A DNA stretch of 45,157 nt from Flavobacteriales bacterium UBA3431 (GTDB lineage: Bacteria; Bacteroidota; Bacteroidia; Flavobacteriales; Schleiferiaceae): positions 9,358 through 54,514 of the forward strand of contig DFSS01000015.1 in the NCBI GenBank assembly GCA_002381225.1, in the 5' to 3' direction. The translations under genes were made by a program, and so were the position numbers. This document shows positions 8,690 to 15,876 of this stretch, piece after piece. The stretch's first letter is position 1. Every line of letters begins with the position of its first letter. The notes beneath the pieces are model-generated. The model worked only from the letters and a program-made list of their open reading frames with translations. It did not search any database and had not been told where the DNA came from.

Positions 8690-9340
8690 TTACGCTCTGT
8701 GAAGCGCATCCAAAAGTGCTTGCACTTCTGGGCCGTTTACCCGCTGTTTATGGTCCAAGATGGCCGAGCTATGAACTTGTTGGAAGCCCATTCGGATATA
8801 GTCTTGTACGTTGCTCGAGCGGATGCCGCCACCTGGAAGGATGTCGATCCGCCTGGCAGCCTTTCGCTTGATTTCTTGAAGTAGGGCCGGGTCATGCTGT
8901 CCATACCCCGTTAAAATTCGGGTGAAACCCGCTGAAATAGCATCTTCAACCCCCTGCAACGGGTCCTCTAATGCGTCAAAAACCCGATGAAGCACACAGG
9001 GCACGGCACATTCCTGGATCAAGGCCCGGCAGCGGGAAATCTCCAAACGACCGTTGGGTGTCATGCCTCCAAAAATCAATTGATGGGCCCCTGCGCGTTT
9101 AAGGGCCATGGCGGATTCCCCCATTTGCTCCCATTCTTTTAGGTTGTAGACAAAATCTCCACCCCGAGGCCGAATCATGGCCACCAAGGGGACGTGCACA
9201 CTGTGTCGGAGGGCAAAGATCCATTCTTCGGGCGGTGTAGTGCCGCCCACTTCGTAGTTCTGGCAGACCTCAAGCCGCTCCGCCCCATAGCGCACTGCTT
9301 CGTAGCAATCTTCGAGATGAAATGCACAAATTTCTACCAT
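8690..9340 (-). CDS. cutC: CutC family protein
   Basis: 216 residues starting MVEICAFHLEDCYEAVRYGAERLEVC, typical of the TIM-barrel CutC family, with MIRPRGGDFVYN, HRVFDAL and ILTGYGQHDP downstream and GGGIRSSNV near the phosphate-binding end. CutC was named for copper tolerance in E. coli, but that role is disputed and the biochemical activity is unsettled. Here it converges on a GH20-glycosylasparaginase pair, with about 80 bases between stop codons. A phosphate-binding TIM barrel next to glycoprotein catabolism leaves open a role in sugar-phosphate or amino-sugar metabolism; that is inference only. It is cytosolic, with no signal peptide. Confidence 0.9.
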   Translation of the reverse strand: MVEICAFHLEDCYEAVRYGAERLEVCQNYEVGGTTPPEEWIFALRHSVHVPLVAMIRPRGGDFVYNLKEWEQMGESAMALKRAGAHQLIFGGMTPNGRLEISRCRALIQECAVPCVLHRVFDALEDPLQGVEDAISAGFTRILTGYGQHDPALLQEIKRKAARRIDILPGGGIRSSNVQDYIRMGFQQVHSSAILDHKQRVNGPEVQALLDALHRA

Positions 9341-9348
9341 GTCTTCTT

Positions 9349-9356
9349 CAAATATG
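9349..9356 (-). promoter_or_regulatory. Possible -7 box for cutC
   Basis: Minus-strand CATATTTG, one mismatch from TAnnTTTG, eight bases before the cutC ATG. It lies 13 bases from the oppositely directed box at 9370, so the two promoters would compete for polymerase. Confidence 0.35.
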
Positions 9357-9369
9357 GCACATTATTCGG

Positions 9370-9377
9370 TATACTTG
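9370..9377 (+). promoter_or_regulatory. -7 box four bases before the ATG of the 9382 gene
   Basis: TATACTTG-AATC-ATG: one mismatch from TAnnTTTG and the same four-base spacing as at cinA and gmhA. This predicts a leaderless transcript. Confidence 0.45.
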
Positions 9378-9381
9378 AATC

Positions 9382-10281
9382 ATGAAGAACTACCTCCTCG
9401 CCGCCATTGTGCTCCTGGGTGGAGCCGCTCAAGCCCAAAAAGTCGATCCGGCCATCGCCAACCTTCCGTACAACGTATTGGGACAAGACTCCATGGGGCT
9501 TCGGTCCATGTCGCCTTCCTTTTTGCAATTGGAGCCCAATATCTTCCAAGTGACCTACAACCCCTTTGTGATTACCGCGGAAATGGAGTTCATTTCACGC
9601 GATAACATGGAACGCCGTGTCACGACGGTCAACGTGGAAGCCATCAACAAGGCGCAACAAAAAGCGATAGAAAAAGCTTTTCCAGGAAAATATGTCGTCG
9701 ACACCTCGGGATTCAACCCCATGACCCACCCGATGGGCTTGTCGGCGGTATTGGAGACCTATCGATCCAAGGACACGGTGCGCTATGAATTTCGCTTGGT
9801 TCCGGACAAGTTGCGTCTTCCAGATTTCAGCAAATGGATGCCTTTTATTGGGTCGGATGCCGACAGTTTTCTGCTGGCGGAAGACCTCTACCTACTTGGC
9901 CCCAATCTGGAACTTGAATCCGGGCAGCGCGCGTACAGTATCGATACAACCGATGAAGGCCAATTGGGCTACCGTGTGGACTACAATAGCGACGTGGATG
10001 TCATCCTCTATCGCGTCCTTGGTGGAGACGTAGGGGGCGAGGTGGTCTTTGTTCCGTATAAATCGAATTTGCTCAAGGCCTCTAGGGAGATGTTCAAGTA
10101 TTATTTCCCCCAATTTATAGACGGCGACAGTGATTTTGAACTCCGAATTCGCCTCCAGGGGGAAGGGGATGAAACCCGGTACTTCTTAGGAACGCAAAGC
10201 AAAGAATCCGGCGTGAGCCACGTACAGGAATTCACGCGTCAAGAATACCTTGACTTGCTCGAAGAAGTGTCTGCCGGATAA
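9382..10281 (+). CDS. Exported protein of unknown function
   Basis: 299 residues with a clear signal peptide (MKNYLLAAIVLLGGAAQAQ). I do not recognise the family. The mature part has no Cys, no transmembrane segment and no obvious repeat. It is rich in acidic and aromatic residues in the second half (YYFPQFIDGDSDFELRI), and the C-terminus (EYLDLLEEVSAG) is not a T9SS-type CTD. It is predicted to be periplasmic or secreted and beta-rich. The gene stands alone: divergent from cutC across 41 bases and convergent with cdd across two. A -7 box abuts its start codon. It is a real gene by signal peptide, codon use and length, but no function can be offered. Confidence 0.8.
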   Translation: MKNYLLAAIVLLGGAAQAQKVDPAIANLPYNVLGQDSMGLRSMSPSFLQLEPNIFQVTYNPFVITAEMEFISRDNMERRVTTVNVEAINKAQQKAIEKAFPGKYVVDTSGFNPMTHPMGLSAVLETYRSKDTVRYEFRLVPDKLRLPDFSKWMPFIGSDADSFLLAEDLYLLGPNLELESGQRAYSIDTTDEGQLGYRVDYNSDVDVILYRVLGGDVGGEVVFVPYKSNLLKASREMFKYYFPQFIDGDSDFELRIRLQGEGDETRYFLGTQSKESGVSHVQEFTRQEYLDLLEEVSAG

Positions 10282-10283
10282 AG

Positions 10284-10760
10284 TTAGAGCGCTTTCAGCG
10301 AAAAGGAAAGGGGCAACAAGGCGTTAGCGTCCGCGCAAACCCAGGTGGCCCCTTTTTCATTGGCCAAGAGGAGGCGAATGGGCGCATGTTGCCGTTGCGA
10401 TTGCTCACTCAAAGCTTGGCGGCACATACCGCAGGGAGCGAGGGGGTCTTGGTGTCTTCCGCTTGGGTCCCGGTAGACAATGGCCATGGCCGTGATGGCC
10501 TGGCCGGAAGCTTGCATGTTCGCCACCGAAATCGCTACGCGTTCAGCACAAATCCCCACAGGGTAAGAGGCGTTTTCTTGGTTGGTCCCAATCCACACCT
10601 GGCCATCGGCACTTTGGCATGCGGCACTCACATGAAACTGTGAATAGGGAGCGTGCCCGGTTCCTAATCGGTCCAGGGCCGCCTCTACCAGCGCTCGATC
10701 TGCATGGGAAAGGGTGTCCAGCGTGTCATAGGTCTCGAGTTCAATGTGGATATGCTTCAT
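10284..10760 (-). CDS. cdd: Cytidine deaminase
   Basis: 158 residues from MKHIHIELETYD; a longer reading would add 16 unsupported residues. The zinc site is intact: CAERVAI supplies one Cys and the catalytic Glu, and PCGMCRQAL supplies two Cys, the three-Cys pattern of tetrameric cytidine deaminases. NQENASYPVGICAER is the substrate-binding segment. It converts cytidine and deoxycytidine to the uridine forms in pyrimidine salvage. The family is usually about 130-160 residues, so the length is normal. It is cytosolic. Its stop is two bases from the stop of the converging exported-protein gene and it is divergent from cinA. Confidence 0.92.
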   Translation of the reverse strand: MKHIHIELETYDTLDTLSHADRALVEAALDRLGTGHAPYSQFHVSAACQSADGQVWIGTNQENASYPVGICAERVAISVANMQASGQAITAMAIVYRDPSGRHQDPLAPCGMCRQALSEQSQRQHAPIRLLLANEKGATWVCADANALLPLSFSLKAL

Positions 10761-10810
10761 GGGGCAGATTAATGAGGGGAAAACTACGGAAAAAGGCCGG
10801 ACCGGCATCT

Positions 10811-10818
10811 TATCTTTG
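10811..10818 (+). promoter_or_regulatory. Consensus -7 box four bases before the cinA ATG
   Basis: TATCTTTG-AGCG-ATG is a perfect TAnnTTTG match placed so that transcription should begin at or within a few bases of the start codon. No -33 TTTG was found at the usual distance. Confidence 0.55.
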
Positions 10819-10822
10819 AGCG

Positions 10823-12079
10823 ATGCGCGCAGAAATCATTACGATTGGAACTGAAATCCTCTTGGGTCAAACCACCGACAGTAACTCCGCGTGGCTCGGT
10901 CAGCACCTAAATGCCAGCGGGGTGCAGGTGGAACGAATCACCTCCATTTCGGATGAGCCGGAGGCCATAGTGCGGGCCCTGGATGCCGTACCGCCGTCGA
11001 TTGATTGGGTGATCCTTACAGGTGGGCTGGGGCCAACAAAAGATGATTTAACCAAGCATGTTTTGTGCACGTATTTTGGGGATCACCTGGTTTTTCGATC
11101 AGATGTGTATGCCCACATTGAAACCTTGTTTGCCTCCATGGGCCGCGTGCCCAATGCGTTGAACCGACCTCAAGCGGAATTGCCTGCTCAGGCCGAGATT
11201 GTTTCCAATGCCGTCGGAACGGCGCAAGGCATGCTATGGACGCGCGGAAGTCAACGGTTTTTGGCCATGCCGGGAGTACCCTACGAAATGAAACATATCA
11301 TGGAAACGGGTATCCTGCCCCGAATGAAGGCGGAACGCAACGAAATCATGGTGCATCGCTACTTCGTGGTCCAAGGCATACCCGAGTCGGACTTGGCCTT
11401 GCGATTGGAAGGTTGGGAGGCTGCACTCCGTCCACCTGTGAGTTTGGCGTACTTGCCCTCGCCCGGCCTTGTAAAGTTGCGGCTCTCCATTTTGGGCCCG
11501 GTGGCGGAGGAAAAAACCCTCCAAGCGCGCATCGATGAGGTGGCCGCAGAACTGAAGGGGCTTCTCGGGGAGGACGCCTATGCAGAAACCCTGACACCAT
11601 TGGAAGAAGTCATTGGCCAGCAATTGCGGGCGCTGGGTCATCGTCTAGGGACCGCAGAAAGTTGTACGGGTGGCGCCATTGCCGCGCGGATTACTTCAGT
11701 GGCAGGTTCTTCCGCCTACTTTCAAGGGAGCGTAGTCGCCTATGCCAATGCGGTGAAGCAGGGAATTCTGGGCGTAAATCAGGCAGATCTTATGGTCCAT
11801 GGGGCCGTCAGCGAACCCGTCGTGAAGCAAATGGCCGCCGGTTTGCGCAAGCAGCTCAAGGTCGATTGGGCGATTGCGACGAGCGGCATTGCCGGTCCTG
11901 ATGGGGGAAGCGCAGAGAAGCCTGTGGGCACAGTCTGGATCGCCGTCGCCGGCCCGTCCTACCTGTGGGCAGAGCGCTTCCAGATGGGCCGTGATCGTGG
12001 AAGGGTCGTCCAAAAAACCGTGTTGGCTAGCTTGAATGCCTTGCGAAAGGGGCTTCTTGCGGCAGCGGCTCCGAAATAA
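10823..12079 (+). CDS. cinA: CinA family protein (ADP-ribose pyrophosphatase / NMN amidohydrolase type)
   Basis: 418 residues with both CinA domains. The N-terminal MoCF-like (COG1058) domain spans about residues 1-170 and begins MRAEIITIGTEILLGQTTDSNS, with TGGLGPTKDD as the binding loop. The C-terminal PncC domain spans about 255-415 and contains GTAESCTGGAIA, with YANAVKQ and TSGIAGPDGG. In characterised homologues the N-domain hydrolyses ADP-ribose and the C-domain deamidates nicotinamide mononucleotide, recycling pyridine nucleotides; the competence-inducible name is historical. Length is normal and there is no signal peptide. A consensus -7 box sits directly before the ATG, so the mRNA is probably leaderless. 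Confidence 0.93.
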   Translation: MRAEIITIGTEILLGQTTDSNSAWLGQHLNASGVQVERITSISDEPEAIVRALDAVPPSIDWVILTGGLGPTKDDLTKHVLCTYFGDHLVFRSDVYAHIETLFASMGRVPNALNRPQAELPAQAEIVSNAVGTAQGMLWTRGSQRFLAMPGVPYEMKHIMETGILPRMKAERNEIMVHRYFVVQGIPESDLALRLEGWEAALRPPVSLAYLPSPGLVKLRLSILGPVAEEKTLQARIDEVAAELKGLLGEDAYAETLTPLEEVIGQQLRALGHRLGTAESCTGGAIAARITSVAGSSAYFQGSVVAYANAVKQGILGVNQADLMVHGAVSEPVVKQMAAGLRKQLKVDWAIATSGIAGPDGGSAEKPVGTVWIAVAGPSYLWAERFQMGRDRGRVVQKTVLASLNALRKGLLAAAAPK

Positions 12080-12127
12080 GACATGAAAAATCGCGCTAAA
12101 GCCCCGTGGTTTATGGGAAACTTTGTA

Positions 12128-12135
12128 TATCTTTG
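12128..12135 (+). promoter_or_regulatory. Promoter -7 box of the rpmB-rpmG-DUF4295 operon
   Basis: TATCTTTG matches TAnnTTTG exactly, 41 bases before the rpmB ATG. Unlike most promoters in this window it leaves a leader of roughly 35 bases, as might be needed for ribosomal-protein regulation. The -33 region is weak (TTTA at 12110). Confidence 0.6.
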
Positions 12136-12176
12136 CGCACCCGTTGTGAAACGGTCTTACTAAGTACTAAGTAGCT

Positions 12177-12416
12177 ATGTCACGAGTTTGTGAAATCACA
12201 GGAAAGAAAGCGATGGTCGGGAACCACGTATCTTTCTCAAACAAGAAGAACAAGCGCAAGTTCAATGTGAACCTGTTGCGCAAGCGTTTTTACGTGCCCA
12301 GCGAGGACCAGTGGGTAACCCTGCGTATCTCGGCTGCCGCCTTGAAGACGATCAACAAGAAAGGAATTGAAGCGGTGCTTTCCGAAGCACGTGCTAACGG
12401 CCAAGTTGCCATTTAA
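12177..12416 (+). CDS. rpmB: 50S ribosomal protein L28
   Basis: 79 residues beginning MSRVCEITGKKAMVGNHVSFSNKKNK, the standard L28 N-terminus, with RKFNVNLLRKRFYVP and a basic core. It is a structural protein of the large ribosomal subunit. Only one Cys is present, so this is the zinc-free type. First gene of rpmB-rpmG-DUF4295, an order conserved in Bacteroidota. A 12-base gap separates it from rpmG. Confidence 0.97.
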   Translation: MSRVCEITGKKAMVGNHVSFSNKKNKRKFNVNLLRKRFYVPSEDQWVTLRISAAALKTINKKGIEAVLSEARANGQVAI

Positions 12417-12428
12417 TCTTACGTAATC

Positions 12429-12611
12429 ATGGCAAAAAAAGGCAACCGCATCCAGGTGATTTTGGAGTGCACTGAGCACAAAGAGAGCGGCCAACCCGGC
12501 ACCTCACGCTACATCACCACCAAGAATAAAAAGAACACCCCAGACCGCATGGAGATTAAGAAATTTAATCCCATCCTCAAGCGTATGACGGTGCATAAAG
12601 AAATTAAGTAA
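12429..12611 (+). CDS. rpmG: 50S ribosomal protein L33
   Basis: 60 residues, MAKKGNRIQVILECTEH then TSRYITTKNKKNTPDRMEIKKFNP, the L33 family core. It lacks the paired CxxC motifs, so it is the zinc-independent form. It follows rpmB closely and precedes the DUF4295 gene by two bases, so all three should be co-translated. Confidence 0.97.
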   Translation: MAKKGNRIQVILECTEHKESGQPGTSRYITTKNKKNTPDRMEIKKFNPILKRMTVHKEIK

Positions 12612-12613
12612 TC

Positions 12614-12763
12614 ATGGCAAAGAAAGTAGTAGCAACCTTGAAAAAAGCCGGTGGTGTCAGCTACACCAAGGCATTGAAATTGGTAAAGTCTTCTAAAGGA
12701 GCCTACGCCTACGAAGAGAAGATCATCCTCAAGGATGATGTGAACAACTTCTTCAACAGCTAA
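12614..12763 (+). CDS. DUF4295 family small basic protein
   Basis: 49 residues, starting MAKKVVATLKK and ending DDVNNFFNS, with Lys-rich composition. It starts two bases after the rpmG stop. DUF4295 is a Bacteroidota-restricted family of about 50 residues almost always found directly after rpmB-rpmG, and it has been regarded as a possible lineage-specific ribosomal or ribosome-associated protein. The position and residues here fit exactly. Its function is not established. A strong terminator follows. Confidence 0.9.
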   Translation: MAKKVVATLKKAGGVSYTKALKLVKSSKGAYAYEEKIILKDDVNNFFNS

Positions 12764-12791
12764 GATTGCGACGATTCATCGTTCAATACAG

Positions 12792-12819
12792 AGCCGCTCC
12801 TACCGAGCGGCTTTTTTTT
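12792..12819 (+). terminator. Rho-independent terminator after the ribosomal-protein operon
   Basis: An 8-bp stem AGCCGCTC/GAGCGGCT with a five-base loop is followed by a run of T. It separates the rpmB operon from ftsY. Confidence 0.88.
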
Positions 12820-12829
12820 ACCTTGTAGT

Positions 12830-13729
12830 ATGGCCTTGTTTGGATTAGGAAAAACGCGCGAGAGCTTACTGGGAAAACTGAGCCGCGCTGTCGTGGGGCG
12901 TAGCACAATCGATGAGGATGCCCTCGATGCCCTCGAAGAAGCCTTAATCGGCGCCGATGTGGGCGTGGACACCGCGGTGGCCCTCGTGGAGGCGGTGCAA
13001 GAGCGAGTGGCCCGGGATAAATACCTCGGCGAGGAAGAGCTCAAATCGATGATTCGGGAAACCTTGCTGGAATCCATGGCCGGGCAAGTTTCTGGCCCCG
13101 CGCCTATAGTGACCCCTGGCCCTCATGTAGTGTTGATTGTGGGCGTCAATGGGGTCGGGAAGACGACCAGTATTGGCAAGTTGGCCTCCTACCATCAGCG
13201 TGCTGGACGAAAAGTGATTCTGGGTGCAGCGGATACGTTTCGTGCGGCCGCGGTGGACCAACTCAAAATTTGGGCCGCTCGGGTTGGGGTACCCATCGTA
13301 GAAAAGGGCATGAACACCGACCCTGCGGCGGTGGCTTATGCGGCGGTGGAGGAAGGAGTCGCGCGCCAGGCTGATTTGGTTCTGGTCGATACGGCGGGCC
13401 GCTTGCACAACAAGGTGAACCTTATGAATGAGCTCTCTAAAATCAAGCGCGTGATGGAAAAGATCCAACCGGGTGCCCCCCATGAGGTGCTTTTGGTTTT
13501 GGACGCTTCGACCGGCCAAAATGCGGTCCAGCAGGCGATAGAATTTTCCAAAGTCACGGAAGTGACCGGCCTAATTCTCACAAAAATGGATGGAACAGCA
13601 AAAGGCGGGGTTGCCCTGGCTATTGCATCCAAATTACATATTCCCGTTCGCTATGTCGGCGTTGGAGAAGGGGCAGATGACCTGGTTCCCTTTGATGCTA
13701 TAGCGTACATCAATGCCCTATTTGCATGA
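12830..13729 (+). CDS. ftsY: Signal recognition particle receptor FtsY
   Basis: 299 residues: a short N-region, an SRP54-type four-helix N domain (about 15-90) and the G domain. GTPase motifs are GVNGVGKTTS (P-loop, near 105), DTAGRLHNK (D187), TKMDGTAKGG (near 250) and the closing GVGEGADDLVPF. With SRP it docks translating ribosomes at the Sec translocon. The acidic A domain of E. coli FtsY is absent, as in other Bacteroidota, so membrane contact would rely on the N-terminal helix. The start is ten bases after the terminator; TACCTTG at 12819-12825 lies four bases before the ATG and may be its -7 box. It overlaps amn by four bases. Confidence 0.95.
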   Translation: MALFGLGKTRESLLGKLSRAVVGRSTIDEDALDALEEALIGADVGVDTAVALVEAVQERVARDKYLGEEELKSMIRETLLESMAGQVSGPAPIVTPGPHVVLIVGVNGVGKTTSIGKLASYHQRAGRKVILGAADTFRAAAVDQLKIWAARVGVPIVEKGMNTDPAAVAYAAVEEGVARQADLVLVDTAGRLHNKVNLMNELSKIKRVMEKIQPGAPHEVLLVLDASTGQNAVQQAIEFSKVTEVTGLILTKMDGTAKGGVALAIASKLHIPVRYVGVGEGADDLVPFDAIAYINALFA

Positions 13730-14496
13730 AGACGAAAGAAGAAATTACAGCCAATTGGCTCCCCCGCTACACGGGTTTGGCGCTCCATGAGTTTTCGGAG
13801 TACATTCTCTTGACCAACTTTAATGACTACCTCCACCGCTTTGCGGAGATGACAGGAGGAAGTGTGGTGGGCACCGGGAAATCCATGCCCTGTGCTCAAG
13901 GCCAAGGGATTACCATGATCAACTTCGGCATGGGCAGTCCCAATGCCGCGACAATCAGTGATTTATTAAGTGCTATTCGGCCCAAGGCAGTATTGTTTTT
14001 GGGGAAATGCGGAGGACTTAAAAAGCGGACCGAAATCGGGGATTACATTGTTCCCATTGGGGCGATCCGCGGGGAAGGGGCTTCCAATGCCTATTTCCCT
14101 CCAGAAGTGCCTTCATTGCCCGCCTTTTCGTTGCAGCGAGCCGTGTCCCACGTCATTCGGAATCGAGCCTGTGATTATTGGACAGGCACCGTTTACACCA
14201 CGAATCGACGGGTTTGGGAGCACGACGAAACCTTTAAGGCCTACCTCGAGGAGGTTCGCGCCATGGCCATTGACATGGAGACGGCGACCTTGTTTTCGGC
14301 CGGATTCAAAAACCGCATTCCTCTTGGGGCCTTGTTGTTGGTTTCGGATCAACCCATGGTGCCCGAAGGGGTCAAGACCGAAGCCAGCGATTCCCTTGTG
14401 AGCAAGGATTTTGTCAACACCCATATTTCCATTGGAATTGAAGCATTGGAAGAAATTAAAAATGAGGGACTTTCGGTCCGTCACATGAAGTTTTAG
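13726..14496 (+). CDS. amn: AMP nucleosidase
   Basis: 256 residues with the purine-nucleoside-phosphorylase fold: INFGMGSPNAATISDLL, VLFLGKCGGLKKRTEIGDY and the nucleoside-binding AIDMETATLFSAGF. This short single-domain AMP nucleosidase is the form common in Bacteroidota; it matches the C-terminal half of the longer E. coli Amn. It splits AMP into adenine and ribose 5-phosphate, controlling adenylate pools. Its ATG overlaps the ftsY TGA (ATGA), so translation is coupled, and rimO follows after seven bases. A related nucleosidase specificity cannot be excluded, but the overall match is good. Confidence 0.87.
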   Translation: MKTKEEITANWLPRYTGLALHEFSEYILLTNFNDYLHRFAEMTGGSVVGTGKSMPCAQGQGITMINFGMGSPNAATISDLLSAIRPKAVLFLGKCGGLKKRTEIGDYIVPIGAIRGEGASNAYFPPEVPSLPAFSLQRAVSHVIRNRACDYWTGTVYTTNRRVWEHDETFKAYLEEVRAMAIDMETATLFSAGFKNRIPLGALLLVSDQPMVPEGVKTEASDSLVSKDFVNTHISIGIEALEEIKNEGLSVRHMKF

Positions 14497-14503
14497 TATA
14501 GTT

Positions 14504-15808
14504 ATGAGAACCCGTTCTGCGAAGAAGAATCGCATCAATGTGATCACCCTCGGGTGCTCCAAAAACGTCTACGATAGCGAGGTCCTGATGGGGCAACTTC
14601 AAGCCTCCGGCAAGGACGTAGTCCACGAGCAGGAAGGCCGCATCGTGGTGATCAATACCTGTGGCTTTATTGACAATGCGAAGGAGGAATCTGTGAACAC
14701 GATTCTCGATGCGGTGGCAGCCAAAAAAGCCGGGCATCTCGATCAAGTCTTTGTGACGGGTTGCCTCAGCGAACGCTACAAGCCAGACCTGGAGAAGGAA
14801 ATTCCCGATGTTGACCAGTACTTTGGGACACGTGATTTGCCCTTATTGCTCAAGGCTCTTGGGGCAGACTACAAAAAAGAGCTCGTGGGAGAGCGCTTGA
14901 CGACCACCCCCCAGCACTATGCCTACCTCAAGATTTCCGAGGGCTGTGACCGCCCGTGCTCGTTTTGCGCCATCCCGCTGATGCGTGGGGGCCATAAGAG
15001 CACCCCCATCGAGGATCTCGTATTGGAAGCGAAAAAGTTGGCCGCCAAAGGCGTGGTAGAACTCATCCTCATTGCCCAAGATCTTACCTACTATGGGTTG
15101 GATCTCTATAAAAAACGACGCCTGGCAGACCTCGTGACGGCCTTGAGTGGCGTAGAAGGCATTGCATGGATTCGATTGCATTACCTCTTCCCCACAGGAT
15201 TTCCAGAGGATGTCTTGGACGTGATTCGCGAAAACCCCAAGGTGTGTGCCTACGTGGACATTCCCCTTCAGCACATTGCAGACCCTGTTCTGAAAAGTAT
15301 GCGCCGTGGGACAACCATGGAAAAAACGAATCGGCTCTTGGATGCCATGCGAACCAAGGTTCCTGGAATGGCCATCCGCACGACGCTGATTGTCGGTTAC
15401 CCGGGGGAGACAGAGGACGATTTTCAAACGCTCCTCGACTGGGTGATCGCCCAGCGCTTCGAGCGCTTGGGCGTTTTTACCTACAGCCATGAAGAGAATA
15501 CCCATGCTTTTGGCTTGGAAGACGATGTGCCGGCGGAGGTCAAGCAGGCTCGCCTGGATGCCATCATGGAGGCCCAAATGACCATATCCGAAGAGCTCAA
15601 TGCTCAAAAAGTAGGTCAACGCCTCGTTTGCATCATTGACCGGGTTGAATCGGACGGTACCTATGTAGGCCGAACGGAGCATGACAGCCCCGATGTGGAC
15701 AACGAAGTGCATATCCACGCCCCGGAGGTGCACCTGAAAAAAGGCACCTTCGTCGAAGTAGAAATCACCTCGGCTTCAGAGTACGATTTGGAGGCGATTT
15801 TGGTCTAA
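14504..15808 (+). CDS. rimO: Ribosomal protein S12 methylthiotransferase RimO
   Basis: 434 residues with the MTTase layout: an N-terminal UPF0004 domain with its own Fe-S cluster Cys residues (TLGCSKN, VINTCGF, VTGCLSERY), a radical-SAM domain with EGCDRPCSFC (C148, C152, C155) and a C-terminal TRAM domain (about 370-434). RimO adds a methylthio group to a conserved Asp of ribosomal protein S12. Features favouring RimO over MiaB are the ITLGCSKNVYDSE start and CAIPLMRGGHKS. It is the last gene of ftsY-amn-rimO, a translation/export-related run. Confidence 0.95.
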   Translation: MRTRSAKKNRINVITLGCSKNVYDSEVLMGQLQASGKDVVHEQEGRIVVINTCGFIDNAKEESVNTILDAVAAKKAGHLDQVFVTGCLSERYKPDLEKEIPDVDQYFGTRDLPLLLKALGADYKKELVGERLTTTPQHYAYLKISEGCDRPCSFCAIPLMRGGHKSTPIEDLVLEAKKLAAKGVVELILIAQDLTYYGLDLYKKRRLADLVTALSGVEGIAWIRLHYLFPTGFPEDVLDVIRENPKVCAYVDIPLQHIADPVLKSMRRGTTMEKTNRLLDAMRTKVPGMAIRTTLIVGYPGETEDDFQTLLDWVIAQRFERLGVFTYSHEENTHAFGLEDDVPAEVKQARLDAIMEAQMTISEELNAQKVGQRLVCIIDRVESDGTYVGRTEHDSPDVDNEVHIHAPEVHLKKGTFVEVEITSASEYDLEAILV

Positions 15809-15860
15809 AACCCGTTAATAACTTTCGCGGTTTTTGCACGTGAATCCGTGCGTCATGCGG

Positions 15861-15868
15861 TATTTTTA
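15861..15868 (+). promoter_or_regulatory. Possible -7 box of the dnaE operon
   Basis: TATTTTTA, one mismatch from TAnnTTTG, eight bases before the dnaE ATG. A TTTTTG lies 24 bases upstream and a short inverted repeat GCACG-N6-CGTGC lies between; the spacing is looser than in the tRNA-Asp promoter. Confidence 0.38.
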
Positions 15869-15876
15869 AAGAACGC

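Noticed and set aside
14843..15733. 296-codon minus-strand frame
   Set aside because: Antisense to the radical-SAM domain of rimO, which is fully conserved.
15836..15851. Inverted repeat GCACG-N6-CGTGC before dnaE as a terminator of rimO
   Set aside because: The stem is only 5 bp and no T run follows on either strand; it might be an operator but there is no other support.
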